From NCBI GenBank assembly GCA_910577235.1, contig CAJTMX010000002.1, positions 1 through 64,000 on the forward strand: a stretch of DNA of 64,000 bases. The letters are read 5' to 3'. Numbering within the stretch: the first letter of the stretch is position 1; every line of letters begins with the position of its first letter. Positions 8,329 through 17,411 of this stretch are shown one piece after another. The translations under genes were made by a program, and so were the position numbers. Under the pieces are notes generated by a model. That model searched no databases, was not told where the DNA came from, and was given only the letters and a program-made list of their open reading frames with translations. This DNA comes from an uncultured Acetatifactor sp. (GTDB taxonomy: Bacteria; Bacillota; Clostridia; Lachnospirales; Lachnospiraceae).

Positions 8329-10200
8329 ATGGGAAAAGAAGACACTGTGAAAGAGATAAGCGAACAAAAATACTCCCGGAATATGGCGCTGAGTCTGCTG
8401 GCGGGCATTGTGCTGGGAGCGGTCATTGTACTGGTGATGCTCTGGGCCTTGGGGTATATTCCGAAGGGGGGACAGAGGCAGACCGGAGCGGACGCCCTGC
8501 TATCCGGGGAAACAGCCCCGGGAACCGATGGGGAGACGCCGGACCCTGCGCCAACCGCCGGGTCTGCCATAGAGGGGACGCCGGAACCCACTTCTACCGC
8601 CGGGTCTGTCATAGAGGGGACGCCGGAACCCACTTCTACCGCCGGGTCTGCCATAGAAGGGACGCCGGAACCTGCGCCAACCGCCGGGTCTGCCATAGAG
8701 GGGACGCCGGAACCCACCTCTACCGCCGGGGCTTCCGCGGAGGGGACACCGGACTTTGCAGAGTCCTCTGAAACGCAGCGGGGTGAAGGCGGCGCGGCCC
8801 AGATCGGTATTGACTTCCAGCTGAGCGGCAGCTGGGGCACGGAGGGCGGATATTATTATCAGTATGTGGCGTCCATAGAGAATCTTTCCGGCACAAAGAT
8901 CACGGACTGGGAGATAAAGGTTCCCGGCTTTAATGACTGTGAAGTGGATTCTTATTGGTGCTGCGAAACGGATGTGGAGGACGATTGCCTGATCATCACT
9001 CCCGCCGATTTCAATGAGGAAATATGGGAGGACAGCAAGGCGGAGGGCATCGGCATCATCGTTCTGACAAAGGATGAATGGGAGCTTAAGACGGCTACGG
9101 TGGAGGCAAAGACGGATCAGGGTAAGCTCACAGCAGCCTTGGGCGATGCCCCGGCAGCCCGGGGCGGACAGAACGAGGAACCCCGGGAAGATAAGCCATC
9201 CCAGAGCACCGTACCCGGGCAGAGCCAGGGGGCCAAGGGGCCGGACGTCCAGGCGGGAGACGATCTGGGCGGCTATGTGCTTGGGGAAGATACGCCGGTG
9301 GGCGAGCACGGCAGACTGCGGGTGGAAAACGGCAGTCTGGTGGATCAGGATGGCGAGCCGTATCAGATGCACGGCATCAGCACTCATGGACTGGCCTGGT
9401 TTCCGGAATATGTATCCGAGGAGACTTTCCGCACGTTTCGAGATGACTGGGACGCGGATGTGATGCGTCTGGCGATGTATAGCCATGAAAATGGCGGATA
9501 TAGTAATGGTGGAGATCAGGAAAAACTGAAAGAACTGATCGGCAAAGGTGTGGACTACGCCTCCAAACAGGGAATGTACGTGATCATCGACTGGCATGTG
9601 CTGGGGGAGGGAGATCCCAATATCCACAAGGAGGACGCCATTGCCTTTTTTGACGAGGTCTCGGAAAAATACGGGGACTACGGCAATGTGATCTATGAGA
9701 TCTGCAATGAGCCCAACGGCGGTGTGTCATGGAAGGACGTAAAGAAATACGCGGAGGAAGTCATTCCCGTGATACGCGCCAACGATCCCTATGGCATTAT
9801 CCTGGTGGGAACGCCTCAGTGGAGCCAGCTGATCGGGGACGCGGCGGCGGACCCCATCACGGACTATGACAATATCATGTACACCCTGCATTTCTATGCG
9901 GCAACCCACAAGGACGGCCTGCGGGGAGATCTGGAGAAGGCACTGAAAGACGGCCTGCCGGTGTTTGTCAGCGAGTGCAGTATCTGCGACGCCTCCGGCA
10001 ACGGCGGCATCGATGAGAAGTCCGCCCGGGCATGGGTGGACCTGATGGACCGGTACGACGTGAGCTTTGTGGCATGGGCTGCCAGCAACAAGAACGAGAC
10101 GGCGGCACTGATCTCAAGCAACTGCAGTAAACTCAGCGATTGGAGCGATGACGAGTTGTCCGATACCGGGCGGTGGTTTAAGGAGCAATTTACAAAATAG
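8329..10200 (+). CDS. membrane-anchored GH5 cellulase with carbohydrate-binding module
   Basis: A 623-residue endoglucanase. A cytoplasmic N-terminus and one membrane segment (about 20-45, LLAGIVLGAVIVLVMLWALG) act as an anchor. Residues about 70-140 are a Pro/Thr-rich linker of 14-residue repeats. Residues about 165-270 resemble a cellulose-binding module (FQLSGSWGTEGGYYYQYVAS, aromatic-rich). The rest is a GH5 catalytic domain: HGISTHGLAWF, acid/base Glu in YEICNEPNGG, nucleophile Glu in FVSECSICDASG. The enzyme should cut beta-1,4-glucans at the cell surface. I chose the ATG at 8329; a TTG at 8290 is an alternative and no start has an ideally spaced Shine-Dalgarno. A second linker (about 270-320) separates module and catalytic domain. 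Confidence 0.9.
   Translation: MGKEDTVKEISEQKYSRNMALSLLAGIVLGAVIVLVMLWALGYIPKGGQRQTGADALLSGETAPGTDGETPDPAPTAGSAIEGTPEPTSTAGSVIEGTPEPTSTAGSAIEGTPEPAPTAGSAIEGTPEPTSTAGASAEGTPDFAESSETQRGEGGAAQIGIDFQLSGSWGTEGGYYYQYVASIENLSGTKITDWEIKVPGFNDCEVDSYWCCETDVEDDCLIITPADFNEEIWEDSKAEGIGIIVLTKDEWELKTATVEAKTDQGKLTAALGDAPAARGGQNEEPREDKPSQSTVPGQSQGAKGPDVQAGDDLGGYVLGEDTPVGEHGRLRVENGSLVDQDGEPYQMHGISTHGLAWFPEYVSEETFRTFRDDWDADVMRLAMYSHENGGYSNGGDQEKLKELIGKGVDYASKQGMYVIIDWHVLGEGDPNIHKEDAIAFFDEVSEKYGDYGNVIYEICNEPNGGVSWKDVKKYAEEVIPVIRANDPYGIILVGTPQWSQLIGDAAADPITDYDNIMYTLHFYAATHKDGLRGDLEKALKDGLPVFVSECSICDASGNGGIDEKSARAWVDLMDRYDVSFVAWAASNKNETAALISSNCSKLSDWSDDELSDTGRWFKEQFTK
8536..8745 (+). repeat. five in-frame 42-bp tandem repeats (14-residue linker)
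   Basis: Five contiguous 42-bp units begin at 8536, 8578, 8620, 8662 and 8704. Each encodes a variant of TPEPxxTAGSxIEG; units 2 and 3 are nearly identical and a degenerate sixth begins at 8746 (TPDF). Copy number can change by slippage or recombination, which would alter the distance between membrane anchor and binding module. Confidence 0.93.
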
Positions 10201-10251
10201 TTTTAAAAACTACATGAAAAAATATCGATACCACAAAATGTTACATATCTA

Positions 10252-10280
10252 TTGCAAAAAATGGATATTCATGTTAGACT
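10252..10280 (+). promoter_or_regulatory. promoter for the DegV gene
   Basis: TTGCAA (10252-10257), a 17-nt spacer and TAGACT (10275-10280), about 60 nt upstream of the start codon. Confidence 0.5.
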
Positions 10281-10339
10281 ACTTATGAATGAGGGCCGAC
10301 AGGCCGGCAGTATGTAGACAGAGGAAGGATATTTTTTCT

Positions 10340-11236
10340 ATGAGTAAACTATTTCATATCATAACAGACGGTTCCTGCGACCTGCCCCCGGAGTGGGCGG
10401 AGCGGATGGGGTATTCGGTAGTGCCCTTTTATGTGTCTTTTGACGATACCCATTACTATAAGGAGATTCAGGAGATCGGCATCCGGGATTTCTATCAGCA
10501 GATGGTGGACCGTAAGGGGGTATATCCCAAGTCTTCCATGCCCTCCACACAGGATTATGTGGACGCGTTCATGCCCTGGGTGGAGCAGGATATTCCCGTG
10601 CTCTGCATATGTATCACATCCAAATTCAGCGGTTCTCTGCAGTCGGCCATGAATGCCATGCAGATGATCAAGGAAGAGCGTCCCCAGGCCCGGATACAGG
10701 TTATCGACTCCATTGTGAACACGGTTCTGCAGGGTATTTTGGTGTTGGAAGTGGTAAAGTGCCAGCAGAGCGGCATGACCTATGAGGATACATTGAAAAA
10801 GATCGAGGAGATCAAGGGCACGGGCAGGATATTCTTTACCGTGGGCGATATGGAATATCTGGCGCACGGCGGGCGCATCGGCAAGGTGAGCGGCGTGGCG
10901 GGGAGCCTTTTGGGCATCAAGCCTGTGATCACGCTGAAACAGGGGGAGATCTTCCCCAGCGGTATCGGTCGCAGCAGACGCAAGAATCTGGACAAGACCA
11001 TATCCCTGTTGACGGCCTATCTGAAAGAGTCGGGGGAGGATGTGGGCCGTTTCAGCATAGCCGTAGGATATGGCTATGACTATGAGGAGGCTGTGGAATA
11101 CCGGGCCAGAGTGCTGGAGGCACTGGGCGGAAAGGTGAAAGAGGAGGATATGCCCATCCTGCAGATCGGCGCTACCATATCCGTTCACACAGGTCCTTAT
11201 CCTTTGGGGCTTGGCATAATCCACAAAGCGTTGTAG
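10340..11236 (+). CDS. DegV family fatty-acid-binding protein
   Basis: A 298-residue DegV (FakB-like) protein. It opens with HIITDGSCDLPPEW, followed by the fatty-acid-contacting segments YPKSSMPSTQDY and CICITSKFSGSLQS, and later YLAHGGRIGKVSG and LLGIKPVITLKQGEI. Proteins of this family bind fatty acids and present them to a FakA kinase in Firmicutes. The ATG at 10340 follows GAGGAAGG (10321-10328); an upstream in-frame codon lacks support. It has its own promoter and a terminator downstream, so it is a single-gene unit. Confidence 0.92.
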   Translation: MSKLFHIITDGSCDLPPEWAERMGYSVVPFYVSFDDTHYYKEIQEIGIRDFYQQMVDRKGVYPKSSMPSTQDYVDAFMPWVEQDIPVLCICITSKFSGSLQSAMNAMQMIKEERPQARIQVIDSIVNTVLQGILVLEVVKCQQSGMTYEDTLKKIEEIKGTGRIFFTVGDMEYLAHGGRIGKVSGVAGSLLGIKPVITLKQGEIFPSGIGRSRRKNLDKTISLLTAYLKESGEDVGRFSIAVGYGYDYEEAVEYRARVLEALGGKVKEEDMPILQIGATISVHTGPYPLGLGIIHKAL

Positions 11237-11254
11237 AATATAGATAGACATGAC

Positions 11255-11288
11255 GACCTGACCGGCCCGGCGCCTGTCAGGTCTTTTT
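11255..11288 (+). terminator. rho-independent terminator after the DegV gene
   Basis: GACCTGAC (11255-11262) pairs with GTCAGGTC (11276-11283), followed by TTTTT. The loop is GC-rich. Confidence 0.85.
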
Positions 11289-11303
11289 ATGAGGTGAGTA
11301 CAG

Positions 11304-12656
11304 ATGAAGATGCTGCGTTATCCGCGAGAAGATGTAAAAAAAGTGATCGGCATGGCCTGGCCTGCGGTGCTGGAGTCATTTTTTACGGCGTTTGCCGGAC
11401 TGGTAGACTCCCTGATGGTAAGCTCTATGGGGTCAGACGCAGTGGCGGCGGTGGGGCTGACCACTCAGCCTAAGATGGTGGGGCTGGCTCTGTTTTTTGC
11501 CGGCAATGTATCCATATCGGCTCTGGTGGCCCGGCGCAAGGGCGAGGGACGTAAGGAGGACGCCAACCGGATCTTTGTGACATTCCTGCTCTTTGTTCTG
11601 GCGGCCTCGGCGGTGATCGGCAGTCTGACGGTAACTTTTGCGGACCCCATTATCCGTCTGTGCGGCTCAGAGGCGGAAACTCATGTCCTGGCAGTGCTGT
11701 ACTTTAGGATCATAATGGGAGGAATGGTTTTTAACTGCGTGCAGATGGGGGTTAACGCCGCCCAGAGAGGCGCGGGAAATACCCGGATCACCATGCGCAC
11801 CAACCTGGTTTCCAACACCATCAATATCATTCTGAATTATCTGCTTATACAGGGGCATATGGGCTTTCCCGCCCTGGGAATCCGGGGAGCGGCGCTGGCC
11901 ACGGTGTCGGGCACGGTGGTGGCCAGTTTTATGAGTCTGTGGTCCGTGAGAAAAGAGGAAAATTTTGTGAGCCTGACCTATATATGGCGGCAAAAGATCC
12001 GGCCGGGAATAGAGGCCATGGGACAGATCATCCATGTGGGGTACAGCGTGTTCGCCGAGCAGCTGCTGGTGCGTATCGGCTTTATGATGACCTCACTGAT
12101 GGCCGCCAGCCAGGGAACCGTGTCCATGGCGGCTCATCAGGTGGGGATGAATGTGATGAGTCTGTCCTTTTCCTTTGGGGACGGCCTGCAGGCTACGGCG
12201 GTGGCCCTAATCGGATACAGCCTGGGAGCGCGGGATGAGAAGAAGGCCCGGCAGTACGGGGCCATCTGCCGGATGCTGGGGGGATGCGTCTCCGTGGCGC
12301 TGGCGGCAGTCTATTTCTTTGGGGGCGAGTGGCTTTACGGTCTGTTCTTCACGGAGAAAGAGATCATCGCCATCGGCGTACAGATCATGCGGATCATTAT
12401 CTTTGTAGTACTGCTGCAGATCGCCCAGGTGATCTACATGGGATGTCTGCGGGGAGCGGGGGATACCCTGTATACGGCCATCGCCTCCACCGTCAGCGTC
12501 ACCGTGATCCGCACGGCGGGCTCCTATTTCTTCGGTTATGTGTTAAACTGGGGGATTGCCGGAATATGGATGGGCGTGGTGGCAGACCAGCTGGCAAGAT
12601 TCCTGTTCGCGTCCATCCGTTTCAAACGTGGAAAGTGGACGCAGATTAAAATATAA
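11304..12656 (+). CDS. MATE family multidrug/Na+ antiporter
   Basis: A 450-residue polytopic membrane protein with the twelve-helix MATE pattern of two related halves. The first half has AWPAVLESFFTAFAGLVDSL and AAVGLTTQPKM; the second has VGYSVFAEQLLVRIGFMMTS and AAHQVGMNVMSLSFSFGDGL. These transporters export cationic drugs or metabolites using a sodium or proton gradient. The start has GAGGTGAG just upstream. It is about 20 nt after the DegV terminator, so its promoter must lie in or before that short gap. The substrate is not predictable. Confidence 0.92.
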   Translation: MKMLRYPREDVKKVIGMAWPAVLESFFTAFAGLVDSLMVSSMGSDAVAAVGLTTQPKMVGLALFFAGNVSISALVARRKGEGRKEDANRIFVTFLLFVLAASAVIGSLTVTFADPIIRLCGSEAETHVLAVLYFRIIMGGMVFNCVQMGVNAAQRGAGNTRITMRTNLVSNTINIILNYLLIQGHMGFPALGIRGAALATVSGTVVASFMSLWSVRKEENFVSLTYIWRQKIRPGIEAMGQIIHVGYSVFAEQLLVRIGFMMTSLMAASQGTVSMAAHQVGMNVMSLSFSFGDGLQATAVALIGYSLGARDEKKARQYGAICRMLGGCVSVALAAVYFFGGEWLYGLFFTEKEIIAIGVQIMRIIIFVVLLQIAQVIYMGCLRGAGDTLYTAIASTVSVTVIRTAGSYFFGYVLNWGIAGIWMGVVADQLARFLFASIRFKRGKWTQIKI

Positions 12657-12679
12657 ATGGCAAATCCCATGAAAATAGC

Positions 12680-12708
12680 TTGTATGAACTACTGAAATAT
12701 GATATAAT
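12680..12708 (+). promoter_or_regulatory. sigma-A promoter for the chemoreceptor gene
   Basis: TTGTAT (12680-12685), a 17-nt spacer and a perfect TATAAT (12703-12708). Confidence 0.75.
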
Positions 12709-12758
12709 GTTTGTATCATTTATAACTACATAACAGTTCAGAGAGGGTATCGCAGATT

Positions 12759-14471
12759 ATGAAAGAACAGAAGAACAAAGTTTTATTTTTTCACTCCATT
12801 AAATTTAAGATCCTGCTGTTGGTATTTGGCACCGTATTGTCCAGTGTGGTCATCTGTATAGCTACTGCGGTTCCGCTCTCTCGTAACAGTCTGTCCGAAC
12901 TTACGGAGAATTACATGGAGGATATGGTATACATCGCCGGTGAGAGCCTGGTCAGAGACGTGGAGGCCCGGGGATATGACACGGTTATGACGGCGGAGGT
13001 GCTGGATCAATACCTGAGCGGCGTGAAAGTCAGGGGGATGGACAGCAGCTATGCCTATCTGGTATCCAGCGACAGCGTGATGATGTATCATCCCACGCCG
13101 GATAAGATCGGACAGCCGGTGGAGAATGACGCGGTCAAGCAGCTGGCAGGCGAGATCGCCCGGGGCAACAGGCCCGAGACGGATGTTATTATCTATGACT
13201 TCAAAGGCGTGACCAAGTACGCGTCTTTCTATATTGACCCCGGTATGAGATATATTCTTGTGGTGACGGCGGATGAGAAGGAGATCCTGTCAGCGGTGAG
13301 GAAATTGACAGTAAACAGCTGTATTGGCGGGCTGATCGTCTTATTCCTGTGCAATATCGTAGGCTTTATGGTGGCGCTCAAGCTGGTGAAACCCATCGAG
13401 AGGACCACTCAGGAGGCGGCCCGTCTTGCAGAGCTGGATTTCACGAAAAACGAGATGAAAAAGGGACTGCTCAACAAAAACCGCAAAGATGAGACCGGCG
13501 TGATGGGCCGTGCGATCTCGGTGCTGCAACAGGAGCTGGCTCTCGTGGCTGCCAATATCAATGAACAGTGCGGCAGGCTGCACGAGTCCGCTGGCAGCAT
13601 GGCCCAGAGCGTTGACGAGACCATGAATACGGTGGAGCAGGTGGAAAAAGCGGTGAACGAGATCGCCGAGGGGGCAACCAGCCAGGCCCAGGAGACCCAG
13701 ACCGCTACCGAACAGATCATCGTTATGGGCAATATGATCGAGGAGACAGACGCTAAAGTGGAGGAACTGCGGGAGAATGCCCGCAAGATGCGCAGCGCCG
13801 GAGAGCAGGCCATGGAGATCCTGGGCGCTCTGGGTGAGGTAAACCAGCAGACCAAGGACGCTATAGCCGTGATCGCCAAACAGACGGATGTAACCAATGA
13901 GTCCGCCATGAAGATCAAGACGGCGGTGGATATCATCACGGATATCGCGGAGGAGACCAATCTGCTGTCCCTGAACGCCTCCATAGAGGCGGCCCGCGCA
14001 GGGGAACAGGGCAGGGGCTTTGCCGTGGTGGCGGGTCAGATCCAGAAACTGGCGGAGCAGTCCAACGAATCCGCCCAGCAGATCACCGCTATCATTGAAC
14101 TGCTGATTCAGGAGACCCAGCGTTCCGTACAGACTATGACGGATGTAAAATCCGTTATAGAAAAGCAGGACGAGAACGTGACTCTGACAGAAAAGGCTTT
14201 CGGGGATGTGGAGCAGGGAATCGCACTGTCTATAGAGGGTATCCGGGCCATCGCCAAACAGACCAAAGAGCTGGATGAATCCAGAGTCAAGGTGGTGGAT
14301 GTGGTGCAAAATCTGACGGCGATCGCCGAGGAGAACGCGGCCAGCACACAGGAGACTTCCGCGTCGGCTACGGAGATGAGCGCCATCATGGAGAGCATTG
14401 ACGAGAACGCCCGCAACTTGAACACCGTGGCGGATCAGTTGCATGAGACCATATCCAAGTTTAAGATCTGA
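12759..14471 (+). CDS. methyl-accepting chemotaxis protein
   Basis: A 570-residue membrane receptor. The first membrane segment is about 12-32 (FKILLLVFGTVLSSVVICIA), followed by a single-Cache-like sensor domain (about 40-180, with AYLVSSDSVMMYHPTPDKIG) and a second membrane segment (about 185-210). A HAMP linker follows, then a long coiled-coil signalling domain whose hairpin tip is EETNLLSLNASIEAARAGEQ. That tip binds CheA and CheW. A Cache-type sensor points to a small extracellular ligand. No chemotaxis or flagellar genes lie nearby, so the receptor is encoded alone; it has its own promoter and terminator. Confidence 0.93.
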   Translation: MKEQKNKVLFFHSIKFKILLLVFGTVLSSVVICIATAVPLSRNSLSELTENYMEDMVYIAGESLVRDVEARGYDTVMTAEVLDQYLSGVKVRGMDSSYAYLVSSDSVMMYHPTPDKIGQPVENDAVKQLAGEIARGNRPETDVIIYDFKGVTKYASFYIDPGMRYILVVTADEKEILSAVRKLTVNSCIGGLIVLFLCNIVGFMVALKLVKPIERTTQEAARLAELDFTKNEMKKGLLNKNRKDETGVMGRAISVLQQELALVAANINEQCGRLHESAGSMAQSVDETMNTVEQVEKAVNEIAEGATSQAQETQTATEQIIVMGNMIEETDAKVEELRENARKMRSAGEQAMEILGALGEVNQQTKDAIAVIAKQTDVTNESAMKIKTAVDIITDIAEETNLLSLNASIEAARAGEQGRGFAVVAGQIQKLAEQSNESAQQITAIIELLIQETQRSVQTMTDVKSVIEKQDENVTLTEKAFGDVEQGIALSIEGIRAIAKQTKELDESRVKVVDVVQNLTAIAEENAASTQETSASATEMSAIMESIDENARNLNTVADQLHETISKFKI

Positions 14472-14504
14472 CGGTTTTCTCTACAAAACATAAAGCGATC
14501 AGGA

Positions 14505-14535
14505 ACCTGCGGGGGATATCTCCGCAGGTTTTTTG
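14505..14535 (+). terminator. rho-independent terminator after the chemoreceptor gene
   Basis: AACCTGCGG (14505-14513) pairs with CCGCAGGTT (14523-14531), followed by a run of T. Confidence 0.88.
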
Positions 14536-14761
14536 CAATAAAAGGCCATTTGAAGAGGGTAAATCATATAAATGGGTATTTTTAGGAAAAAAGTCATAGA
14601 CAGAATATACAATTCCCACCGGGATATTTACCGACATGTTTCACAAACTTTTTGAAAATTCTGAAATTTTGCTGACATCACAGGTTTAAAAGTGTTAAAA
14701 TATAGGTACAATATAGATAAACATTAATAACTTATTGATCATTAAGGAAAGGCAGGTAAAT

Positions 14762-15271
14762 ATGTACAGTGTAGGGCAATATGTGGTATGCGGCAACAAA
14801 GGCGTTTGTACGATAGAGGATATTACAACACTTGATATTTCCGGTGTGGACAAGGCTAAATTGTATTATATTTTGAAACCGCAGTATATTTCAGCCAGCA
14901 CTGTCTATGTGCCGGTGGAGAACGCCGCGTCTCTGCGGGAGGTGCTTACCCGTGAAGAGGCGGAGCGGCTAATTGAGAAGATTCCGGATATCCTGCCACT
15001 GAAAATAACCAACGAAAAAACTGTGGAGCAGGAATACCGCAGCTGTATGCGGAGCAATGACAGTACGGAATGGATACGGGTGATAAAGACGATCCACGGA
15101 CGCAGGCAGAAACGCCAGCAGGCCGGCAGGAAGGAGACCGCGGTGGACGGCCGGTATATCAAAATGGCGGAGGACAGTCTCTACGGTGAACTGGCGGTAG
15201 CGCTGGGAATAGAGCGCAGCCGGGTTTGCGCCTATGTAGGGGACAAGCTGCAGGACGCGGCATCGGTTTAG
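14762..15271 (+). CDS. CarD family transcriptional regulator
   Basis: A 169-residue protein. Residues 1-60 are a CarD/TRCF RNA-polymerase-interacting domain (MYSVGQYVVCGNKGVCTIEDI, then YYILKPQYISASTVYVPV); the rest is helical and basic (GRRQKRQQAGRK). Members contact the RNA polymerase beta subunit and stabilise open complexes. The ATG at 14762 follows AAGGAAAGGCAGG; an in-frame codon at 14735 would add residues before the domain start. The AT-rich upstream region contains a TACAAT at about 14707 that may be part of its promoter. A terminator follows, so it is transcribed alone. Confidence 0.9.
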   Translation: MYSVGQYVVCGNKGVCTIEDITTLDISGVDKAKLYYILKPQYISASTVYVPVENAASLREVLTREEAERLIEKIPDILPLKITNEKTVEQEYRSCMRSNDSTEWIRVIKTIHGRRQKRQQAGRKETAVDGRYIKMAEDSLYGELAVALGIERSRVCAYVGDKLQDAASV

Positions 15272-15290
15272 GGATAATATAATGAGAAGG

Positions 15291-15331
15291 GACTCTTTTG
15301 ACAGAAATGCTGTCATCAGAGTTCTTTTTTT
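15291..15331 (+). terminator. rho-independent terminator after carD
   Basis: GACTCT-TT-TGACAG pairs with CTGTCA-TC-AGAGTTC, followed by eight T (to 15331). Confidence 0.88.
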
Positions 15332-15437
15332 ATGGACATTTTGTGCCAAAAAGAGTATGATAAATATATGGTAAATGCACAGATATGGGATATCCGGACG
15401 ATCTGACTTAATATATGGGACGGACGCAGGAGGTAAA

Positions 15438-17306
15438 ATGAGAAAAATCGCATTGTTTGTGGGAGAGGTGTCGGCGGAGTATCAGTCTGATGTCACAGGG
15501 GGGATCATTGAGGCGGCACGGAAACAAGGTTATAGTCTACATATTTTCAACAATTTTGGAGCGTACAGTCCGAATGTATTTCACGGTTATGGGGAGAAAA
15601 GCATTATACATATACCGGACCTGCCCGGCTATGACGGTGTGATTTTGGCGGGAGATACGTTTAATGTGGAGGGGATGTATGAGGAACTGACAGAGCTGCT
15701 GCAGCATTGTCAAGGCTGCAAAGTGGTCTGTCTTCGCAGGGAGGACCCTCGTTTCCCTACCATTACGACAGAGAATTATGATCCGATCTGCAATATGGTG
15801 GAGCATTTTATCAGGACACACGGTTTTAGGCATATCTGTTTCATGTCCGGAAAGCGGGAGATGAACGACGCCCAGCTACGGTTAAAAGCGTATCTGGATA
15901 CAATGGAAAAATACGGCTTACCGGTGACGGAACACATGATATTTCATGGAAATTATTGGAAGAATCTAGGCGAGGAGGCGCTGGATTGGTTTCTGGAGGA
16001 GGGCAAGCCTCTACCTCAGGTCATCGTTTGCGCCAATGACTATATGGCCATATCTATCTGCGATGCGCTACAGAAAAAAGGAATCCAGGTACCGGAGCAG
16101 GTGTGCGTATCGGGATTTGACGATGTGGAGGAGGCCAGCGTGTCTGTACCGGCGCTGACCAGTATCAAGGTGAATTATAGGGACATGGGACGTAAGGCCG
16201 TGTATATGCTGGAAAATCTTTGGCAGGGAAAGGACGCTTTTGAAGGTATAGGCAGAGTGGAGATCGACAGCAGGTTCAGAGGTTCCTGCGGGTGCGCCCA
16301 GAGCATTGATTCCCGGGCGGTCACGAAACTGTTCCAGCGCAAAGAACAGTTACAGAATGCGCTCTATCACGGCAGTTCCATGCATGTGGATCTGGAAAAT
16401 GCGGACACGTTTAGAGCCCTGATGAATGTTGGACGGGCATATATCAGCGCCATCCGTTTCCGGCGCATCTATATCTGTATGTGCGATGAGCTGGAGCGTC
16501 AAGAGGAAAAAGCTGCCATGATGAATCAGTACACCGAGCATATGGTGTTGCGCAATGTGATGAGTATGGATGAGGATATCCCACATGAGGAGCGTTTTTT
16601 GCGCAGTGAACTGTTGCCTGCCACTTATCACCAGGAGGGGGAGATCCTATTTATCAGCACCCTGCATGAGCGCAATGACTGTTTTGGTTATGTGGTACTG
16701 TCCACAGATTCGCCGGACGAACTGAGGTATCAGTTTCAGACCTGGATAGCCAGCGTGTCCATGTCTCTGGCTAAGTTACAGATGTATGAGGAAAATCAGG
16801 CTTTGAATGAGATGCGCAGGCAGTATGGCAGAGACGAACTGACCGGGATACCCAATCGCCGGGAGATGGAACGGGTATTGCAGAAACAGTACGACCATTT
16901 GCGCCAGAGCGGGGAGAGTTTCTTTGTGGTCAGCGTGGATATGGACGGCCTGAAATACATTAACGACCATTTCGGACATCTGGAGGGAGACGTGGCGCTC
17001 AAGGCTTTGGCGGAGATTCTGGCGGCGGAGCAGGGAGAGATGGGCGTGGCGGCCCGTACCGGAGGCGATGAGTTCCAGATCTGTATGGCCACGCAGTCTC
17101 AGGGGATCGTGGAATCCAGGATTGCGGCCATACGACGGCAGATTCAACAGTATAACGAAGACAGAGACAGACCCTATGAACTCTCGGCAAGCATCGGTTA
17201 TGCCCGCTGTGATCAGTGTGTGCCGCTGCTGAGCTGTCTCCAGCAGGCGGATACGAATATGTACCGGGAGAAGAGCGGAAAAAAACATGCCAGAAAACCG
17301 GAATGA
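15438..17306 (+). CDS. LacI-type sensor domain fused to GGDEF diguanylate cyclase
   Basis: A 622-residue soluble protein. Residues 1-290 look like the effector-binding part of LacI/GalR regulators (KIALFVGEVSAEYQSDVTGG, VIVCANDYMAISICDALQKK, VSGFDDVEEASVSVPALTSI) but without the DNA-binding helix-turn-helix. A middle region (about 300-450) resembles a GAF-like or linker domain. The C-terminus is a GGDEF domain with an intact RTGGDEF (G542-F546) and YGRDELTGIPNRREM. It should make cyclic di-GMP in response to a small ligand, perhaps a sugar. I see no RxxD inhibitory site at the usual place. The start at 15438 is fixed by AGGAGG just upstream. No membrane segment or signal peptide is visible. 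Confidence 0.88.
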   Translation: MRKIALFVGEVSAEYQSDVTGGIIEAARKQGYSLHIFNNFGAYSPNVFHGYGEKSIIHIPDLPGYDGVILAGDTFNVEGMYEELTELLQHCQGCKVVCLRREDPRFPTITTENYDPICNMVEHFIRTHGFRHICFMSGKREMNDAQLRLKAYLDTMEKYGLPVTEHMIFHGNYWKNLGEEALDWFLEEGKPLPQVIVCANDYMAISICDALQKKGIQVPEQVCVSGFDDVEEASVSVPALTSIKVNYRDMGRKAVYMLENLWQGKDAFEGIGRVEIDSRFRGSCGCAQSIDSRAVTKLFQRKEQLQNALYHGSSMHVDLENADTFRALMNVGRAYISAIRFRRIYICMCDELERQEEKAAMMNQYTEHMVLRNVMSMDEDIPHEERFLRSELLPATYHQEGEILFISTLHERNDCFGYVVLSTDSPDELRYQFQTWIASVSMSLAKLQMYEENQALNEMRRQYGRDELTGIPNRREMERVLQKQYDHLRQSGESFFVVSVDMDGLKYINDHFGHLEGDVALKALAEILAAEQGEMGVAARTGGDEFQICMATQSQGIVESRIAAIRRQIQQYNEDRDRPYELSASIGYARCDQCVPLLSCLQQADTNMYREKSGKKHARKPE

Positions 17307-17411
17307 CATAACTTATATATGCAGATAGGCGCAATACCGCAGGCGAGGCCGTAGTTGCCCCGTAGACCACAGGTATGCGGGGAAATGGCAGGGAAGAGGA
17401 ACTGGGAAGAG

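Noticed and set aside
8536..8745. Possible CRISPR-like array
   Set aside because: The units are contiguous without spacers and stay in frame within a coding region.
8500..9627. Minus-strand frame with Arg/Gly/Pro-rich repeats
   Set aside because: The repeats are the reverse reading of the 42-bp linker repeats of the cellulase gene; no family or start signal supports it.
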